Source of the DNA: Epiperipatus broadwayi
Taxonomy: Eukaryota > Onychophora > Udeonychophora > Euonychophora > Peripatidae
Assembly: GCA_028023455.1 (NCBI GenBank)
Contig: JAQFVV010006215.1
Coordinates: 7,363,230 to 7,427,229 of the forward strand
Reading direction: 5' to 3'
DNA: 64,000 nucleotides
A program made the translations under genes and the position numbers. This document shows, piece after piece, positions 60,564 through 64,000 of this stretch; the first letter of the stretch is position 1; the number at the start of each line of letters is the position of its first letter. The notes beneath the pieces are model-generated. The model had not been told where the DNA came from and made no database searches. It worked only from the letters and a program-made list of their open reading frames with translations.

Positions 60564-61180
60564 TACAACCACACATCAATATTTATAAACTTTTTAAGAA
60601 TCATTTTGCACTATTAAAGATTAATTATCAAAATATATTATTGTCTTCAAAAAATTAATATATGATAAAATTGAATTCAAGATCACTTGATATCTAATTG
60701 ATAGTTATCATCTTAAAAAACAATGTGAAGCAATAGGCAGATCACAATTAGAAACATGAATATTTATATGGTATGAACTAGAAAAGTGGCTGTAGTAAAC
60801 ATAGCAATGGATTGCCATGAATTAACATTTTAGGAGTCAGTGTAATAAAATGAACTAAACTTTAAATAAATAAAATACGCAGCCTGTTATTCAATTCATA
60901 GATAATAATAAAAATATTGGGTCCAGCTTTTGTTGTTTGTTTTAAGCAAATATTTATATAATCAGAACTACTCAATCTTTTCTAAATAGAGGCTACTTTT
61001 TTTCTTTTAGATCATCCTTTAATGATATACTGTATTCATATACTGGACAAAAAATGAAATTTTAGAATCTGATTTCAGTGTTTATTAAAACTTATAATAT
61101 AACCATTATAATCAAATAGAAATAAAATTAAAAAATAAAATTCTTAATGAGGTTTTTGATATTTTTTTTTATATATGTCA
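60564..61180. other. AT-rich DNA, nothing recognised
   Basis: No element or reading frame of note. Confidence 0.5.
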
Positions 61181-61181
61181 A

Positions 61182-61254
61182 AGCATTGACCGGGAAGCGA
61201 ACCTGGGCCTGCTGCTTGGAAGGCAGCTATGTTATCCGTTAGGCCACCAACACT
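61182..61254 (-). tRNA. tRNA-Gly (anticodon UCC), possibly a pseudogene
   Basis: 73 nt on the minus strand. The acceptor stem AGTGTTG/CAATGCT pairs fully with two G-T wobbles. The anticodon stem GCTGC/GCAGC is perfect around CTTCCAA, anticodon TCC (61220-61218), decoding GGA. The T arm CCAGG-TTCGCTT-CCCGG has one mismatch. The D arm (GGCCTAACGGATA) pairs poorly. No T-run terminator follows on the minus strand; an A-run lies there instead. The body strongly resembles animal tRNA-Gly(UCC), but the D-arm damage and missing terminator leave function open. Confidence 0.7.
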
Positions 61255-61349
61255 TGACAGGTTCTTTTTGAAATCAAGATTTTAAAAGGAAATAACTGTA
61301 AATTTTAAATTGTTCATCAATTCAAGAATCTTTAATGATTTTGTATATA

Positions 61350-62580
61350 AATAAAAAAGTGAGACATGCAATTAAATCCATAAAGAAAGGAAAAGCTCCA
61401 GAAAATGATGAATTATAACCAATATCTTAAAAGAAGCAAGTGAAGAAATAGAAAATTGTTACTAAAATTATATACCAAATATACTTGATTATTGGAAGAA
61501 TGCAGTAGTGATATTGATATTTAAGAAAGGTAATAAAGAAGATATTAGAATTTACAGATCCATCAGTTTTTAACTGTTCTATACAAAATCTTTACCAAAA
61601 TAATTACAACTCATTTGTGGCAAACTTTGAATTCCAACTTAATGTAAAGAACAAGCTGAATATAACTGGTTTTAACACAGTAGATGACATTATATTAAGA
61701 AAAAACTATAAAAGTAACAAATAATTATGAGTTGCGACTATGCTTTAGATTTGTAGATTATGAAAAGGCATTTGATTTTATAAACATTTTTACAATAATT
61801 AATGCATTGCATCATCTAGATATAGACCCATGATATTATTTTATTCAGATTATTTATCAAAATGCAGTAACAGTGAAAAAGATAAGAATATTGTAAATAA
61901 TGCTTCAGAGCTTCAGGAAATGTTTCAAGAGTTATCATATAAAAATCAGAAAGTAAGTCTGAAGAAACATGCTAAAAGATTCATAATAATAAACTAGAAG
62001 AAATTGACTATTACAAATTATTAATACATTTGGAAACATAAAAATGAAATTAATGATAGAAGTAAACTTGGATGGAGTAATTTTGGTAAAAATGATTTAA
62101 CGTTAAAAGAAAATATACCTGTGTATTTGAAAAGGAAAGTTTTTTATTAGATATATTTTATCCTTTCCTACACATGGATTTAAGAATTGGGAACTTAGCA
62201 GAAAAATAATTCAGAGACCTCAGACCATTCAATGAAGCATGGAGAGAAGTATATTAGGAGTAACAAGAAGAGATTGAAAACAAAATGTGAGCAAGAGAAC
62301 GAACAGGTATCAATGACATCATTGAAAGAATTTAGAGATTTAGAGACTGAAATGGAACTGAATTTGACTTATTGATAGAAGAGATGATAATAGATGGACA
62401 ATTGAAGTGTTAAATTGGATCCCAAGATTTATAAAGAGATCACATGTGAAGTGAATGGATGGATGTAATAAAGAATTTTGTTGGTTTGTTATGGAGAAAA
62501 TAGGCTAGGAATATGAAAAACTGGATTAAATTCAGAGAGATCTTCATCCTGTAGTGAATAGATGATTGAAAATGATGATG
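61350..62580 (+). mobile_element. RTE-like non-LTR retrotransposon, RT to 3' end (copy C)
   Basis: The longest LINE relic. Plus-strand pieces in order: HAIKSIKKGKAP (61365-61400), VVILIFKKGNKEDIRIYRS (61510-61560, RT motif KKGD-x-NYRPI), EQAEYNWF (61640s), FVDYEKAFDFINIFTIINAL (61755-61810, RT palm with catalytic Asp), SELQEMFQEL (61910s), KRKVFY (62130s), then the C-terminal tail with NMERSILGVTRRD-like and DDNRWTIEVLNW (62385-62420) segments. The central YADD region is missing, probably deleted near 61890. It ends TTCATCCTGTAGTG and a GATGATG tail near 62575. No intact frame remains. Confidence 0.85.
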
Positions 62581-64000
62581 TATATAAAAATGTCCATTCA
62601 CTAAATATTTAAAAATAAGTAATTATTTTATAGCAATATTTCTACTATAATATGATTGAAGAAAATAAAATCTATCCAAAAACAAATCCTGAATTGAGCA
62701 GTAATTTATAATTGACTGATTGAACTTACCTGATATATATATAATTATTCAAAACAATACAATAATTAATACAGTAAAATATTTTAAAAATAAATATATA
62801 CTATAATTTAATAGAAGTACTTTCAACTTCTACTACAAACAAACCCGTTACAAATATATACAAAAACAATTACGTCATACATCAATTTTCCCACAATTTT
62901 TAATTTTAAACATATACACATGTGTGTGTATTTAAAATTTAAAAATCAGATATATTAATCTTTAACTGAGGTTTAAAGTTTATATCTGTGCTAGAAATAA
63001 TCTCTAGTTTAGAAAATGATTAGTAATAATCATTATTGTATTTATCTGAGGTGGATGGTGTCAAAGCTGTGAATGGAGTGAGTTTGACAATGGTAAATAA
63101 AAATGTGACAATTTTTTTTGCATAATTATAGCTGATATATATTGATCTATTTAATAATTGTTAGTATATGAGATCTAATAGTTTTTCATTTGAGAGTGAA
63201 TTGTAGGTTAGGAGATAAGATTATAGTAATAATATAATTGTAATATGATGCAGTCTGGTGACAAAGCAGCTATCATATACAGACTCAACAGATAGTTAAT
63301 ATTTTGGTGTGATTGTCCAATCATTTACTTATATATATATAGATTATTCTCAGTTACCAGAATATATCCTGAAAAACACACTCATTTTAAATGGGAGAAG
63401 CTGTATCATTATATTATGAAGTTGAGACATTTGCTTAAAATGTACTGCCTGAAATTCAAGATTCAAAAAGATGCAGAACAAATTTTTCTAAAACACTACA
63501 TAGTTAATCATTAGAATATTTTATTCAGATGGAATTAATCAATGAGTATTTTTACTAGGCGAATTAATTTTGAGAAATGACAATACATTCTATTTATGAG
63601 TGGCATAATCCAAAAACATATTTCTAACATAAATTTACAAGTTAGTAGGCATTTGGAGTGAAAACTATTCTGAAGATTATAATTGAAGATTATAACTTAC
63701 TTGAATTTTATTCTTTTCTTAAATTATACTTTATAACACGTAAATATTTAAATTACGTAATGTGATAACTTTTAACGCATTTTCTCCTACTCTTATTGAC
63801 TGTTTATGTTTTGAAAATATTTTACTATTCCTCAGATTTATCGTCAGCTTTGCTAGAATTTTCTTAATCCTACACAGAAAGTGAAGACTCAGGTTTGCCC
63901 TTTTTTTGTTTTCTGTGGTACTTATTTAGTTTCTGGGTGAGTAGGTCAGCCAATTACCATTATTTCCTCATTATGATTTCTATATAATATTTTTTTAGAG
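62581..64000. other. AT-rich DNA, nothing recognised
   Basis: Low-complexity DNA with a few TA microsatellites. No reading frame over 60 codons and no repeat partner in the window. Confidence 0.5.

Noticed and set aside
60154-60658. Three short ORFs sharing a common peptide
   Set aside because: The shared peptide is simply the two arms of the fold-back element read from opposite strands.
1-64000. CRISPR array, prokaryotic operon or phage-like island
   Set aside because: No regular short direct repeats with unique spacers, no Shine-Dalgarno-led gene clusters, and all clear elements are eukaryotic transposons.

Overview
This is a very AT-rich stretch of animal nuclear DNA with long A/T runs, TA-rich microsatellites and short, stop-ridden reading frames. 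It carries no bacterial-style operon and no complete host gene. A decayed Ty3/Gypsy pol, RTE-like LINE tails, 8-bp-TSD hAT-like elements, a pogo/Tigger-like element and tRNA-derived sequences point to an invertebrate metazoan. An arthropod or mollusc seems most likely, but the species cannot be named. Nearly all recognisable protein-coding material comes from dead transposable elements; the rest reads as intergenic or intronic DNA.

Layout. 1-5.1 kb: a Ty3/Gypsy element on the + strand with gag, protease, RT, RNase H and integrase readable but broken by stops and frameshifts, then a polypurine tract and a probable 3' LTR. 5.1-9.4 kb: AT-rich DNA with a few GC-richer islands. 9.4-10.2 kb: nested tandem duplications. 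10.9-13.8 kb: a second, more decayed Gypsy pol. 13.85-14.35 kb: tail of an RTE-like LINE. 14.9-16.1 kb: CpG-richer DNA with two splice-bounded micro-ORFs. 19.6-19.96 kb: a ~72-bp tandem repeat that may be a relic C2H2 zinc-finger array. 20.45-21.2 kb: a fold-back repeat with arms of over 300 bp. 21.7-22.1 kb: a 397-bp hAT-like MITE. 22-30 kb: mostly featureless. 30.1-31.3 and 34.45-36.7 kb: two copies of one segment, the second carrying a ~0.9-kb GC-richer insertion. 36.95-37.13 kb: a compact hairpin. 40.2 kb: a compound trinucleotide repeat, then a second LINE tail. 41.6-42.5 kb: an 871-bp TIR element. 44.5-44.9 kb: a second hAT-like MITE in the opposite orientation.

46.7-48.5 kb is the most gene-like part: a 42-codon minus-strand ORF, an ETS-like site 0.2 kb upstream of it, and a CpG-rich plus-strand ORF. 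Beside these sits a ~795-bp fold-back insertion bounded by identical 12-bp repeats. 55.3-56.5 kb: a pogo/Tigger-like element flanked by TA. 56.8-59 kb: a degenerate satellite interrupted by an inverted-repeat element that holds a tRNA-like promoter and a near-complete hammerhead-ribozyme core. 60.25-60.56 kb: a small fold-back element. 61.18 kb: a tRNA-Gly(UCC)-like gene. 61.35-62.6 kb: the longest LINE relic.

No working system of interacting genes can be shown. The most interesting signals are the hammerhead-like motif at 58.01-58.07 kb, the TSD-flanked fold-back at 47.5-48.3 kb, and the few islands that look like exons of a host gene with large introns.
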